21,807 nucleotides of DNA, from assembly GCA_026391995.1 (NCBI GenBank), contig JAPLCY010000340.1, positions 1-21,807 of the forward strand, in the 5' to 3' direction. This stretch comes from Candidatus Auribacterota bacterium. GTDB lineage: Bacteria; Auribacterota; Tritonobacteria; UBA1439. Of the stretch, positions 1 to 7,332 are shown in pieces. The notes beneath the pieces are model-generated. The model worked only from the letters and a program-made list of their open reading frames with translations, was not told the origin of the DNA and searched no databases. The translations under genes and the position numbers were made by a program. The stretch's first letter is position 1. Each line of letters starts with the position of its first letter.

Positions 1-76
1 CGAAGGCGCCCTCGGTGGTGAGCCGGTTGATGACATTCTCGACGATGGCGGCTATCTGCGCTTCGGTGAGATTCAT
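1..76 (-). CDS. N-terminus of a probable BMC cargo enzyme (partial)
   Basis: Only the first 25 codons are inside the window (MNLTEAQIAAIVENVINRL, then TTEGAF). The start is ATG at 76, preceded by an AAGGAAG ribosome-binding site about 7 nt upstream. The residues alternate hydrophobic and polar as an amphipathic helix, with A/I/V/I/L on one face. This is the usual form of the encapsulation peptide that targets enzymes into bacterial microcompartments. It follows three shell genes on the same strand, so it is inferred to be the first core enzyme. An acylating aldehyde dehydrogenase is the commonest owner of such an N-terminal helix, but the catalytic part lies off the window and the identity cannot be decided here. 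Confidence 0.55.
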   Translation of the reverse strand, partial: MNLTEAQIAAIVENVINRLTTEGAF

Positions 77-209
77 AACTGACTTCCTTGACGATTGAGG
101 GTGACCCGCCCCTGCCCCGGAATAGTGATAGCCGGATGCAGGAGCAGTTAATTTCCTCAGCCCCAGGCGTTACACATCGGGCTGTGTGTGCGCCCCGGCG
201 ACGTCAACG

Positions 210-506
210 CTACGAGCTGCTTTTCCTGTACTGGAGCGCGCCGTTGAGATCCCAGCTGTCGACGATGCCGATGATGGTCGCGTCCGCAGGCTTCCCCTCG
301 GTCGCCGCCGTGTAACGGGCCGAGCTCCCCGCGACGTAGACGACGACCTCGCCTGTCCCCGCGCCGACCGAGTCAACCGCGATGACGAATGTACCCGCGG
401 GCGCGCCCTTCATGTCGAGTTTCTCGACGACCAGGAACTTGAGCCCCCGCAGCTTCTCGTCCTTCTGTGTGGACACAAGGGTGCCCATTACCTTGCCCAA
501 GAGCAT
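210..506 (-). CDS. BMC-P pentameric shell vertex protein (EutN/CcmL family)
   Basis: A 98-aa protein beginning [19 protein letters not shown]. It matches the EutN/CcmL family, whose pentamers cap the vertices of microcompartment shells. Family marks are the N-terminal GKVxGTLVST strand, the [11 protein letters not shown] segment, the [21 protein letters not shown] stretch (about residues 45-65) and the C-terminal [10 protein letters not shown] strand. The frame is open to 557, but ATG at 506 is chosen because a GCAGGAGG site lies just upstream (511-518) and the family starts at this strand. The stop codon is TAG. It is third in the shell operon after BMC-T and BMC-H, and the partial cargo gene follows 133 nt later. 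Confidence 0.93.
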   Translation of the reverse strand: MLLGKVMGTLVSTQKDEKLRGLKFLVVEKLDMKGAPAGTFVIAVDSVGAGTGEVVVYVAGSSARYTAATEGKPADATIIGIVDSWDLNGALQYRKSSS

Positions 507-585
507 GCACGCCTCCTGCAATAAAAAACGGTACATTTGTACATCGCGCCTCTGCACGAACTACTATGGTACGATGTACTGATTA
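507..585 (-). other. Inter-shell-gene spacer with inverted repeats
   Basis: The 79-nt gap between BMC-H and BMC-P holds an 8-bp inverted repeat, GTACATCG (539-546) and CGATGTAC (572-579), and a 12-nt palindrome GTACATTTGTAC (531-542). On the minus strand the palindrome is followed by CG and a run of six T. The stems are AT-rich and weak. They could set mRNA stability or attenuation between shell genes, but this is inference from the structure alone. Confidence 0.35.
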
Positions 586-876
586 TTAATCCTTGCCCGA
601 CGGACGGCCGAGCGGCAGGACCGTGTCGACGTTGACGTGCGGCCTCGGGATCACGTGCACGGAAATCACTTCGCCCACCTTCTCCGCGCCGCGCGCGCCC
701 GCCTCGACCGCCGCCCGCACCGCGGCGACATCCCCGCGGACGATGGCGGTGACATAGCCGCCGCCGATTTTCTCATAGCTGACCAGCTCGACCTTCGCGG
801 CCTTGACCATCGCATCCGAGGCCTCAACCATGGCCGCAAACCCCCGAGTCTCGATCATTCCCAGTGCCTCTGACAT
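586..876 (-). CDS. BMC-H hexameric shell protein
   Basis: A 96-aa single-BMC-domain protein (Pfam BMC, PduA/CcmK/EutM type), which forms the hexagonal tiles of a microcompartment facet. Diagnostic features are the start [21 protein letters not shown], the [18 protein letters not shown] pore-loop region (KIGGGY about residues 36-41), [13 protein letters not shown], and the C-terminal [15 protein letters not shown] segment. The length is typical. ATG at 876 has a GGGGGTT-type purine-rich ribosome-binding site. It lies between BMC-T and BMC-P on the same strand. The pore residues GGGY differ slightly from the common GSG, and pore selectivity cannot be read from this. Confidence 0.96.
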   Translation of the reverse strand: MSEALGMIETRGFAAMVEASDAMVKAAKVELVSYEKIGGGYVTAIVRGDVAAVRAAVEAGARGAEKVGEVISVHVIPRPHVNVDTVLPLGRPSGKD

Positions 877-951
877 CTGTAACCCCCTTTCCCTTGCGAG
901 TGTTTTCTTTTGCGCGAAACTCGCTACCCGCGACTGGTAACCGTCGTTACG

Positions 952-1584
952 TTACTCTCCCTTGCCGCCGTGCTCCTTGCCGGTGATGGCCTCTATGGCC
1001 TTGATCGCGGCTTCGCTCCCGACCATGATGTCGCGCTCCTCGCCGCCGAGATAGAGGCGCCCGAACCGGCCCACGGGGCGGACCTCGACGAGCGTCACGT
1101 CCGACGATTTCTCCGCCTCGTTCGCGGCGATGGTGACGTATGCGGCCGGATCCGTCTCCATGATGTAGAGCGTCTGTTCTCCGAGGAGCATTGAGCCGTC
1201 GCGCCCCTTGTTGATGAGCTGCGACTGGTACGGGCTGATCCTCCTGATGATCTGGGTGGCGACGACCTTCGGTTTCAGCCGGTCCTCCTGCTTCAGACCG
1301 AGGTAGTCCAGGATTGCCTTGCCCGCGTTGATCACCTGACCCTTGTCTTCCGAGTGGATCTCGAGCACACCGTACGCCCGCTCCACCACCTGGACCGCGG
1401 GGCGGCAGGAGGTCGCCTTCAGCGCGACGTCCAGCGCGCGAATGATCTCCATGCCCGGGGCGACCTCGACATAGAGGGAGGCCATCCCCGCCACCGGCAT
1501 GAAGCCTTTCGCGGCTGACGCGACAAAGGACGCGAGCTGGGGTTGGAGGCTGTCGATGAAGACGAACGACCTGAGCTGCACCAT
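952..1584 (-). CDS. BMC-T tandem-domain trimeric shell protein
   Basis: A 210-aa protein with two fused BMC domains, about residues 1-85 and 95-200, which assemble as pseudohexameric trimers in microcompartment shells. Seen in sequence: the start VQLRSFVFIDSLQPQLASF, AAKGFMPVAGMASLYVEVAPG, VQVVERAYGVLEIHS closing domain 1, and NKGRDGSMLLGEQTLYIMET with TLVEVRPVGRFGRLYLGGEE in domain 2. ATG at 1584 has an excellent AAGGAGG ribosome-binding site 7 nt upstream. It is the first gene after the promoter at 1661-1689, with BMC-H and BMC-P downstream. Only one Cys is present (near residue 59), so a PduT-type iron-sulphur site is not evident. The subtype is not resolved. Confidence 0.93.
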   Translation of the reverse strand: MVQLRSFVFIDSLQPQLASFVASAAKGFMPVAGMASLYVEVAPGMEIIRALDVALKATSCRPAVQVVERAYGVLEIHSEDKGQVINAGKAILDYLGLKQEDRLKPKVVATQIIRRISPYQSQLINKGRDGSMLLGEQTLYIMETDPAAYVTIAANEAEKSSDVTLVEVRPVGRFGRLYLGGEERDIMVGSEAAIKAIEAITGKEHGGKGE

Positions 1585-1660
1585 GGGTTCCCTCCTTCGC
1601 GTATAACTGCTGAATCCGCCGCCTGGCAGTCAGGCGGACGCTATTGTTACAATCGAAGCC

Positions 1661-1689
1661 AAGATACGCTATCAGGCGTGTGATGTCAA
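1661..1689 (-). promoter_or_regulatory. Sigma-70-like promoter of the BMC operon
   Basis: On the minus strand a consensus TTGACA (-35, plus-strand 1684-1689) is followed by exactly 17 nt and TATCTT (-10, 1661-1666, 4 of 6 consensus bases). It is about 75 nt upstream of the BMC-T start. A perfect TATAAT (1712-1717) lies further upstream without a matching -35. No operator could be recognised. Confidence 0.65.
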
Positions 1690-1746
1690 TAAAAATATGC
1701 CGGAGTACTATATTATACTATTTTAGCAGTTGACCCGTTTGCCGGC

Positions 1747-3135
1747 TCAATATTCAAATTCCGCGCTGTTGCCTCCGGGCGCACACACGCTGTTGAGCCG
1801 GTGACGGTTTTGCGTGATATCTCGGATCCAGCTGACGCAGAGGATCACACAAATAATCAGGAGCGCGCAGAGCCGGCCTTTCGTGATCATCCGCCGCATT
1901 AAGTTGCCGGGGGCGATGAGGCGTCCTGCGCACACGGCCAGCACGGGGACGAGCGGGAGATGAAACCGGCTCTCCCCGAACGTCATGACATGGGCGGCGC
2001 TGAAATACAGGAGCACAAGGACAAGGAGCGCCCACGCGCCTCCATTGTTGCCGGTGCGCAGGAAGAGACCGGTGAGCGCGAGGGAGACGAGGAGGGGAAA
2101 CGAGGCCAGGGTGGCAATGGTTACCGGTATGAGAAGGCGGGCCGGCACGGCGCCGAAGTAATCTTTCGAGTATGCCCATGACAGTTCCCTGATCTCGAGT
2201 CCGTAGAGATATCCGAGCTTGCGGATACCCAGCGTGAGGAATCTGCGCGGATGGGCGGCAATGAACCCGAGACCTTCGCGGTAGCTTCGCGTCGAACCGG
2301 CCGGGTCCACATACATGACCCATTCCCGCGAGGAATCGGGCGAGCCCGGCTCCTGAACGTTCCAGTATTTGACGGCGAGATCATAGAGCCGCGCGAGATC
2401 CTGACGCCCGGTGGCGTCGGGGTTGTTCCCGATCAGGAAATTGTAGCCTCCAAACATGTCGATCGGAACAAGGGTGTGGTGATAGCGGTAGTTGCGGATC
2501 GTCCAGGGCGCGATGGTGAGCAGCGCACCGAGGAGGAAGAGGAATGCGCCGAGGCGTACGCGGGTCCCCCGGAGCCAGAGGGCTGCGAGAGGAATAAAGC
2601 CGGCGAGGACGGACCTGGTGAGACAGGCGAGGCCGAGGATAACGCCGGCGAACAGGGCGTGCGCCTTGCCATCCATCCTTGGAGAGAGCATCATCCAGAG
2701 CGATGCCACGAGGAGGGGGATGAAGAGGTTTTCCGACATGAGGAAACAGGTATATATGACAAGGCTCGGGTAGCAGGCAACGAGGAGTCCCGCGAGGCGC
2801 GCGCCCCGCCGGCCGCAGAGGCGATAGGCGATGAAATAGGTGAGGAGGCAGACTACCGTACCGAGCAGCGCCTGGGTGCTTCTCACCGGAATGCTCCATT
2901 CTCCGAAGGTCTTGTATACAGCCGCGAGCATGAACGGGTAGAGCGGCGGCCGGGTCGCCGCGCGGTACGCCCCCTCTTCGACGATCAGACGCGCCTTCGC
3001 GTGGTACGCCTCCATGTCGGAAAAGATACGGAGCGGGGAGGGGAACAGTATGAAGATGCCTCTCAGCATCAGGGCGCACAGGCAGATGATGATGATGTCC
3101 CTGCGTATCGGGGCGCTGTTGCCGTTCGATTGCAT
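1747..3135 (-). CDS. GT-C membrane glycosyltransferase (ArnT/PMT, GT39/GT83-like)
   Basis: A 462-aa integral membrane protein with roughly ten hydrophobic helices. It looks like the PMT/ArnT superfamily, which transfers a sugar from a polyprenyl-phosphate donor on the outer face of the inner membrane. Seen: an N-terminal helix (residues 13-31), then the first extracytoplasmic loop with SDMEAYHAKA, where Asp40 is the expected catalytic acid and YH follows. Next come ATRPPLYPFMLAAVY, LTIAPWTIRNYR, YNFLIGNNPDATG, and the late FGESRFHLPLVPVLAV motif common in this superfamily. A purine-rich AGAGGAAG precedes the ATG at 3135. It is divergent from the GT2 gene at 3235. The acceptor is unknown; lipid-linked glycan or exopolysaccharide are candidates. 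Confidence 0.82.
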   Translation of the reverse strand: MQSNGNSAPIRRDIIIICLCALMLRGIFILFPSPLRIFSDMEAYHAKARLIVEEGAYRAATRPPLYPFMLAAVYKTFGEWSIPVRSTQALLGTVVCLLTYFIAYRLCGRRGARLAGLLVACYPSLVIYTCFLMSENLFIPLLVASLWMMLSPRMDGKAHALFAGVILGLACLTRSVLAGFIPLAALWLRGTRVRLGAFLFLLGALLTIAPWTIRNYRYHHTLVPIDMFGGYNFLIGNNPDATGRQDLARLYDLAVKYWNVQEPGSPDSSREWVMYVDPAGSTRSYREGLGFIAAHPRRFLTLGIRKLGYLYGLEIRELSWAYSKDYFGAVPARLLIPVTIATLASFPLLVSLALTGLFLRTGNNGGAWALLVLVLLYFSAAHVMTFGESRFHLPLVPVLAVCAGRLIAPGNLMRRMITKGRLCALLIICVILCVSWIRDITQNRHRLNSVCAPGGNSAEFEY

Positions 3136-3197
3136 TTGCTTTTTCTTCTTCCTCTTTCCAGCAACTGGTGACTGATGACTGTTGTTGCCGCTTTTAG

Positions 3198-3226
3198 GCT
3201 ACCAGAAAAAATCCATCTATGGTAGC
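3198..3226. repeat. Small stem-loop before the GT2 gene
   Basis: GCTACCA (3198-3204) and TGGTAGC (3220-3226) form a 7-bp stem around a 15-nt loop, followed by TTTT and the GTG start of the glycosyltransferase at 3235. It sits where a ribosome-binding site would be expected. Its role is unknown. Confidence 0.35.
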
Positions 3227-3234
3227 TTTTCCCC

Positions 3235-4107
3235 GTGAATACCTTGAGTGTGATCATCCCCTGCCGGAACGGCCGTGAGACCGTGGGAAAATGTCTCGGG
3301 GCGCTGCTCGCGCAGACGGTGAAACCCGGCGAGGTCATTGCCGTGGACGGCGCCTCCGTCGACGGATCGGTTGAGATCATCAGGCGTTTTCCCGTAACGC
3401 TGCTGGCCTCGCCCGTGCCCCTCTCCGCGGGAGAGGCGCGCAACATGGGGAGGGAGCGGGCCACCGGCGCGATCATTGCGTTCCTCGATGCCGACGCCAT
3501 CCCCGACCCGGAGTGGGCAGAGCGGATCCTCCGCGCCTTTGAGGAGCATCCGGCCGCCTCGGGCGTCGGGGGCAGCGTGCGCGACGGCTCCCGGAGCCTC
3601 GCGGGAAGGCTCGAGTATCTCTCGAACTTTTCAGAGTTCATCCCTCGCGGCCGCCCGCGGGAGATTTCGACAATACCGACCATCAGCGTGGCCTACAGGC
3701 GCGTGGCCATCGAGGGGATGACGTTCATCCCCACCACCGCGGGTGAAGACACGATGTTCAACGCGGAGTTGCGTGCGCGCGGCGGCACGCTCCTGTTCGA
3801 TCCGTCGATACGGGTGACGCACCTGCCGGCGCGGCGCGGCCTCGGGGCATTCTTCAGGAATCAATACCGATGCGGGCTCGCTTTCGTCTATCCGCGGGCG
3901 CGGTTTAATCTCCGCGGCGGGGTTCTCCTGCGTCATCCCTGGCTTCTCTTCCTCATGCCCCGGCTGTCGGTCCTGCTGGGGCGATACCTATTTACTCGCT
4001 GGCTCCCGCAGTTTATAGTGTTACTGCCCCTCCTCGCGGCCGGCGAGGCGTTCCGGACGGCGGGTGTGATCGAGGGGCGGAAGGTGGTGCGACGTGGGGC
4101 GTATTGA
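3235..4107 (+). CDS. Family 2 glycosyltransferase
   Basis: A 290-aa GT-A fold enzyme that would transfer a sugar from a nucleotide-sugar donor in the cytoplasm. Seen: the N-terminal Rossmann-like strand LSVIIPCRNGRETVGKCL (residues 4-21), VIAVDGASVDGS with Asp38, SAGEARNMGRERATG (64-78), the metal-binding FLDADAIPDPEW (DAD at 85-87), and the acidic AGEDTMFNAEL further on. Hydrophobic C-terminal segments (about residues 225-270) suggest membrane association. The GTG start lacks a clear ribosome-binding site and follows a stem-loop, but the usual family start falls here and no better start was found. It overlaps the radical SAM gene by 14 nt, so the two are probably co-transcribed and part of one glycan or envelope function. 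Confidence 0.88.
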   Translation: MNTLSVIIPCRNGRETVGKCLGALLAQTVKPGEVIAVDGASVDGSVEIIRRFPVTLLASPVPLSAGEARNMGRERATGAIIAFLDADAIPDPEWAERILRAFEEHPAASGVGGSVRDGSRSLAGRLEYLSNFSEFIPRGRPREISTIPTISVAYRRVAIEGMTFIPTTAGEDTMFNAELRARGGTLLFDPSIRVTHLPARRGLGAFFRNQYRCGLAFVYPRARFNLRGGVLLRHPWLLFLMPRLSVLLGRYLFTRWLPQFIVLLPLLAAGEAFRTAGVIEGRKVVRRGAY

Positions 4108-5200
4108 AAGGTCATTCCGTTTCCTGGGCGTGCTCGGCGAGGCGCTGCCCTGGGCGCAGGGCCTCTTCCAGCTCACGCACTTCGTCACCGCCGGGTGCGA
4201 CGCGCGGTGCGGCCACTGCTTCTACGCGGTCAACCGCCGCCGGCGCGAGTTGAGCATCGAGGAGATCAGGCGTGTCGCCGGATCGATTCCCCGGCTTCGC
4301 TTTCTCCTCATCAGCGGGGGCGAGCCCTTTCTGCGAAACGACCTCCCCGCGATCATCGAGGCGTATTTCCGTGCGACCTCGTTCGTCAATTGCTCGATCC
4401 CCACGAACGGGTTGAGGACAGAGGCAGTCCTCGACGCGGTGCGGCAAATCTGCCGCATCTCCCCCGATCTTTCGTTGAGCCTTTCCGTGTCGCTGGACGG
4501 CTTCCGGGAACTACACGACGCCCTCCGCGGCGTGCAGGGGATATTTCCCCGCGCGCTCGCGACGCTCGCGGGGGCGATACGGCTCAAGGCCGACTTCCCG
4601 AACCTGCACGTCGGCGTGGTCACGACGCTGATGCGTGAAAACCTCGCCGAGATCGGGCGGCTCATTGAGTTTGTCAGGCACGAGGTCGGGCCGGACTCGC
4701 ACACCCTCAACGCCTGGCGCGGCAGCGGGCCGGGGATGAGGCCTCCGGGGGTGACGCCGTCCGACTACCTGGCGCTGAACCGGACGCTCGCAGCCCTGTA
4801 CGCGGGGGCAGGGCGTTCACTCAAGCGGCGGATGCGCGATGCGGCAAACGAGCTGCGCTAGGAATATATTGCCCGCGTCTGGCGGGAGGGGGGCTTCATC
4901 ATGCCCTGCCGGGCGGGCGCACGGGAGGCGGTGATGGGGGAGGAGGGGGACGTGTTTCCCTGCGAGCTCATGTTCAACCGCGGTATCGGCAATGTGCGCG
5001 AGTGGGGATACGACCTGCCGGGGCTCATGCGCGGCGACGCCGCGCGGCAGTTCATCGCCTGGCGCCGGAGAGAGCGGTGTGTCTGCACGCACGAGTGCAA
5101 CACCCGCACCATGCTGCTGTTGAGACCCGCGACGCTCGCGCGGATACTCTTGCGCACGGCGCGGGGAAAAAGCGCTTGCGCGGGGGAAGGGTTCTGTTAA
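4094..5200 (+). pseudogene. Radical SAM/SPASM protein interrupted by an in-frame TAG
   Basis: Codons 1-255 encode a radical SAM domain with C35-x3-C39-x2-C42 (AGCDARCGHC) and the SAM-binding LLISGGEPFL (71-80). An in-frame TAG at 4859-4861 (codon 256) stops translation. The same frame then reads on without a break to 5200 with a SPASM-like C-terminus: PCRAG, GEEGDVFPCELM, NVREWGYDLPGL, and the cluster RCVCTHEC. Both halves are in one frame, so a single base change (for example TAC or TAT to TAG) explains it. The full length would be about 368 residues. GTG at 4094 has AAGGTGG 6 nt upstream and overlaps the GT2 gene. SPASM enzymes modify peptides or carbohydrates; the substrate here is unknown. 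The break could be real decay, readthrough or a sequence error. Other genes in the window end in TAG, which argues against general reassignment. Confidence 0.85.
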
Positions 5201-5261
5201 AATGAGGCCGCAGTGGGGCTGATCGCGTGGTGGATGGCCCCGGCCACTGGAGCGTGCGAAC

Positions 5262-6281
5262 ATGATGGTGTTTCCCCGCGAGATAATAGAGCTTGTGTGT
5301 TGCGCCCTGCTGGCGGCGTCGAGCGTGCTGGTTGTCGTACGGCGCGGGGTGCGCGCCGTCGAGTGGCGCGCGGCGCTGGCCATACTGGCGACGATTGGCG
5401 TGACGGTCGCATACCTCGTCATTCTCGGCACGCGCTACGGCGTGCCCCCCGACCTCCTGATCTCGGTCCTCCTGGTGGAGCTCGGCGTGTGCGCGCACGT
5501 GTACGACCGGTACCGCACCTTTCATAGCGTGTCCGGAAGCTTGAGGAACATCGGGAGCATCTACCTCTTTGTCGGTGTCATAGGACTCCTCTCGCGCCCC
5601 ACACGGTTCCCCATGTATCTCTGGGCGATCCCGGTGCTCTTCTTCTCCTGCGGCTACTTCTTTTTCAAGCGCCGCCGCGGCGCCGCCAATCTCTGCAAGG
5701 GGCTCGGCGTGCTTGTCTCGGTGGCGTTCATGGCGTCAATCCTCTATGATATCCGTGAGGACAGCGTCCCCGGCGCCCCGCATGGATATTCGCGGGGCCG
5801 GCTCTCCGACATTATCAGGCCGTCCATCGTCGAAAAGCTCAACGCCCTGAACGAACGGGTCTTCACGCTCGAAGCCGAGAAGGTGCGCCTCTCGTCAGAT
5901 CTTGCGGGCGAGAGGGCGGCGGCCGCGCAGGCGCGCACGACCATGAACGGGGAACGGGCCGCTTTTGAGTCGAAACGCACGGAGCTCGAGGGCGCCCTCG
6001 CCGCCGCCCGCAACGCCCAGCAGGAGGCGCAGGGAGCGCTCGACCGGGAGCGCGGGGCGAGGGCCGAGGCGGAGCAGAAGCTGGGCGAGGCGAAGGCCGC
6101 CGGCAAGGAGGGGTTTTCGGCCCTCGATGAGAAGCTCGCGCTTGCCGCGGAGAACCTGAAAAAACTCGTCGCCGAAAATGAGGCGCTCAAGGCGGAACGT
6201 GAGGCGCTCAAGAGCACCCCGCCGCCCGGAGGCATGCCGGCGGGGCAGGCGGGAGCTGAAGGCGCTGAGGGGCGAGAATGA
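5262..6281 (+). CDS. Membrane protein with C-terminal coiled coil, 3' end possibly frameshifted
   Basis: Not recognised as a known family. The 339-aa product has about six hydrophobic helices in residues 5-165, with short loops such as the RYRTFHS segment and FKRRRGAANLC. A long charged coiled coil follows (about 190-320), rich in E, K, A, R and L, with repeats such as ALKAEREALK. The frame ends in a low-complexity stretch (STPPPGGMPAGQAGAEG) and TGA at 6279-6281. The +1 frame over 6250-6300 reads RELKALRGENERLKLQ, a natural coiled-coil continuation, so a one-base slip in the G-rich 6236-6252 tract is likely. A GGAG site precedes ATG at 5262. It may organise a membrane-bound assembly; this is inference. 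Confidence 0.7.
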   Translation: MMVFPREIIELVCCALLAASSVLVVVRRGVRAVEWRAALAILATIGVTVAYLVILGTRYGVPPDLLISVLLVELGVCAHVYDRYRTFHSVSGSLRNIGSIYLFVGVIGLLSRPTRFPMYLWAIPVLFFSCGYFFFKRRRGAANLCKGLGVLVSVAFMASILYDIREDSVPGAPHGYSRGRLSDIIRPSIVEKLNALNERVFTLEAEKVRLSSDLAGERAAAAQARTTMNGERAAFESKRTELEGALAAARNAQQEAQGALDRERGARAEAEQKLGEAKAAGKEGFSALDEKLALAAENLKKLVAENEALKAEREALKSTPPPGGMPAGQAGAEGAEGRE

Positions 6282-6284
6282 GCG

Positions 6285-6434
6285 GCTCAAACTGCAAACT
6301 TCAAAACAAAGACAAGATCCAAACTACAAAATCCCAAGCAGCGTCACTGAGTTTTGTTGAGCTCATGAGTCAGTTGTTCGGATTTTGATTTTGGGATTTG
6401 ATATTTGTTTGGAGGTTTGAAGTTTGTGGTTTGT
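6285..6434. repeat. Dispersed A/C-T/G inverted repeat, copy 1
   Basis: The left arm (about 6288-6337) is nearly free of G apart from a few bases and carries CAAACTGCAAACTTCAAAAC and AATCC motifs. The right arm (about 6378-6434) is its imperfect complement, with GGATTTGATATTTGTTTGG and GGTTTGAAGTTTGTGG. The reverse complement of the right arm starts CAAACCACAAACTTCAAACC, matching the left arm at 17 of 20 positions. The base composition is sharply unlike the flanking GC-rich genes. A related element lies at 17736-17885. Such arms could fold as a long hairpin and act as an insertion module or terminator. Confidence 0.65.
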
Positions 6435-6456
6435 TTTCGAACTGATTGGAGCCCAT

Positions 6457-7323
6457 ATGGTTGCACAGCGTATAGGGATCATCGGCGGAAGCGGGTTGTA
6501 CCAGATGGCGGGTATCGAGGGGGCGCGCGAGAAGCGCGGGCGCACGCCGTTCGGCGCGGCCTCTGATCCGTATATCATCGGAACAGTGGGGGGGAGGGAG
6601 GTCGTCTTTCTGACGCGTCACGGGGCGGGTCACCGCTACATGCCGAGCGAGATCAACTACCGCGCTAACATATTCGGAATGAAACTGCTCGACGTGCACT
6701 GGATCATCTCGGTCAGCGCTGTCGGGAGCCTCCAGGAGCGCTATCGCCCGCTCGATATCGTTGTGGTGAATCAGTTCTTCGACCGCACGTACCGGCGCAA
6801 CGCCACGTTCTTCGGCGAGGGGCTGGTCGCGCACATCGCCTTTGCCGAACCGATCTGCGCGCAACTGGCCGGGACTCTCTTCGCGGCCGGCAACGAGATC
6901 GGTGTCTCGATCCACAATGGGGGGACGTACGTCAATATGGAGGGGCCCGCCTTCTCCACCAGGGCCGAGTCGAACGCCTACCGTGCGATGGGGATGGACC
7001 TGATCGGCATGACCAACCTCACCGAGGCGAAGCTGGCCCGGGAGGCGGAGATTTGTTACGCGACGCTCGCGATGGTCACTGACTATGACTGCTGGCACCC
7101 CGAGCATGAGGCGGTTACGATGGAGGCGGTCGTGCGCAACTTGAAGAAGAACGCCGCCACCGCCACCAGGCTCATTGGCAAGGCCATTGGCGCGATACCC
7201 GCCCGGCAGAAGTGCTCGTGCGGCAGCGCCCTTAAGGCCGCGATCGTCACCGATCCCACAAGGGTGCCGTTGGAGATAGCCAGGAGGCTTCGGCCCATCG
7301 TGGGGAAATATCTTAAAGGGTAG
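6457..7323 (+). CDS. mtnP: S-methyl-5'-thioadenosine phosphorylase
   Basis: A 288-aa PNP/MTAP-family enzyme. It cleaves methylthioadenosine with phosphate to adenine and 5-methylthioribose-1-phosphate, clearing the by-product of polyamine synthesis in the cytoplasm. Seen: phosphate-binding IGIIGGSGLYQ (residues 6-16), FLTRHGAGHRYMPSEINYRAN, SVSAVGSLQE, the ribose/purine-site NMEGPAFSTRAES, GMTNLTEAKLARE, and TDYDCWH, whose two Asp are the 6-amino-purine specificity residues in MTAP. The length is normal. ATG at 6457 is preferred over upstream codons in the repeat because a GGAG site lies 5 nt upstream and the family begins here. No other methionine-salvage gene is in the window. The next gene converges 9 nt away. 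Confidence 0.95.
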   Translation: MVAQRIGIIGGSGLYQMAGIEGAREKRGRTPFGAASDPYIIGTVGGREVVFLTRHGAGHRYMPSEINYRANIFGMKLLDVHWIISVSAVGSLQERYRPLDIVVVNQFFDRTYRRNATFFGEGLVAHIAFAEPICAQLAGTLFAAGNEIGVSIHNGGTYVNMEGPAFSTRAESNAYRAMGMDLIGMTNLTEAKLAREAEICYATLAMVTDYDCWHPEHEAVTMEAVVRNLKKNAATATRLIGKAIGAIPARQKCSCGSALKAAIVTDPTRVPLEIARRLRPIVGKYLKG

Positions 7324-7332
7324 CCCTGCCCG

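Noticed and set aside
1711..1740. Second promoter for the BMC operon at TATAAT 1712-1717
   Set aside because: The -10 is perfect but no -35 lies 16-18 nt upstream; the TTGACA-17-TATCTT pair is better supported.
2251..3171. 306-codon open frame on the plus strand
   Set aside because: Antisense to the membrane glycosyltransferase; the product is Glu/Gly/Arg-rich and without helices or motifs.
4859..4861. Pyrrolysine or general amber recoding to explain the in-frame TAG
   Set aside because: TAG is the normal stop of several other genes in the window, and the protein is not a methylamine methyltransferase. A simple nonsense change or sequence error is more likely.
6285..6456. Riboswitch upstream of mtnP
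   Set aside because: The region is explained by the strand-asymmetric inverted repeat; no SAM- or adenine-type conserved core was found.
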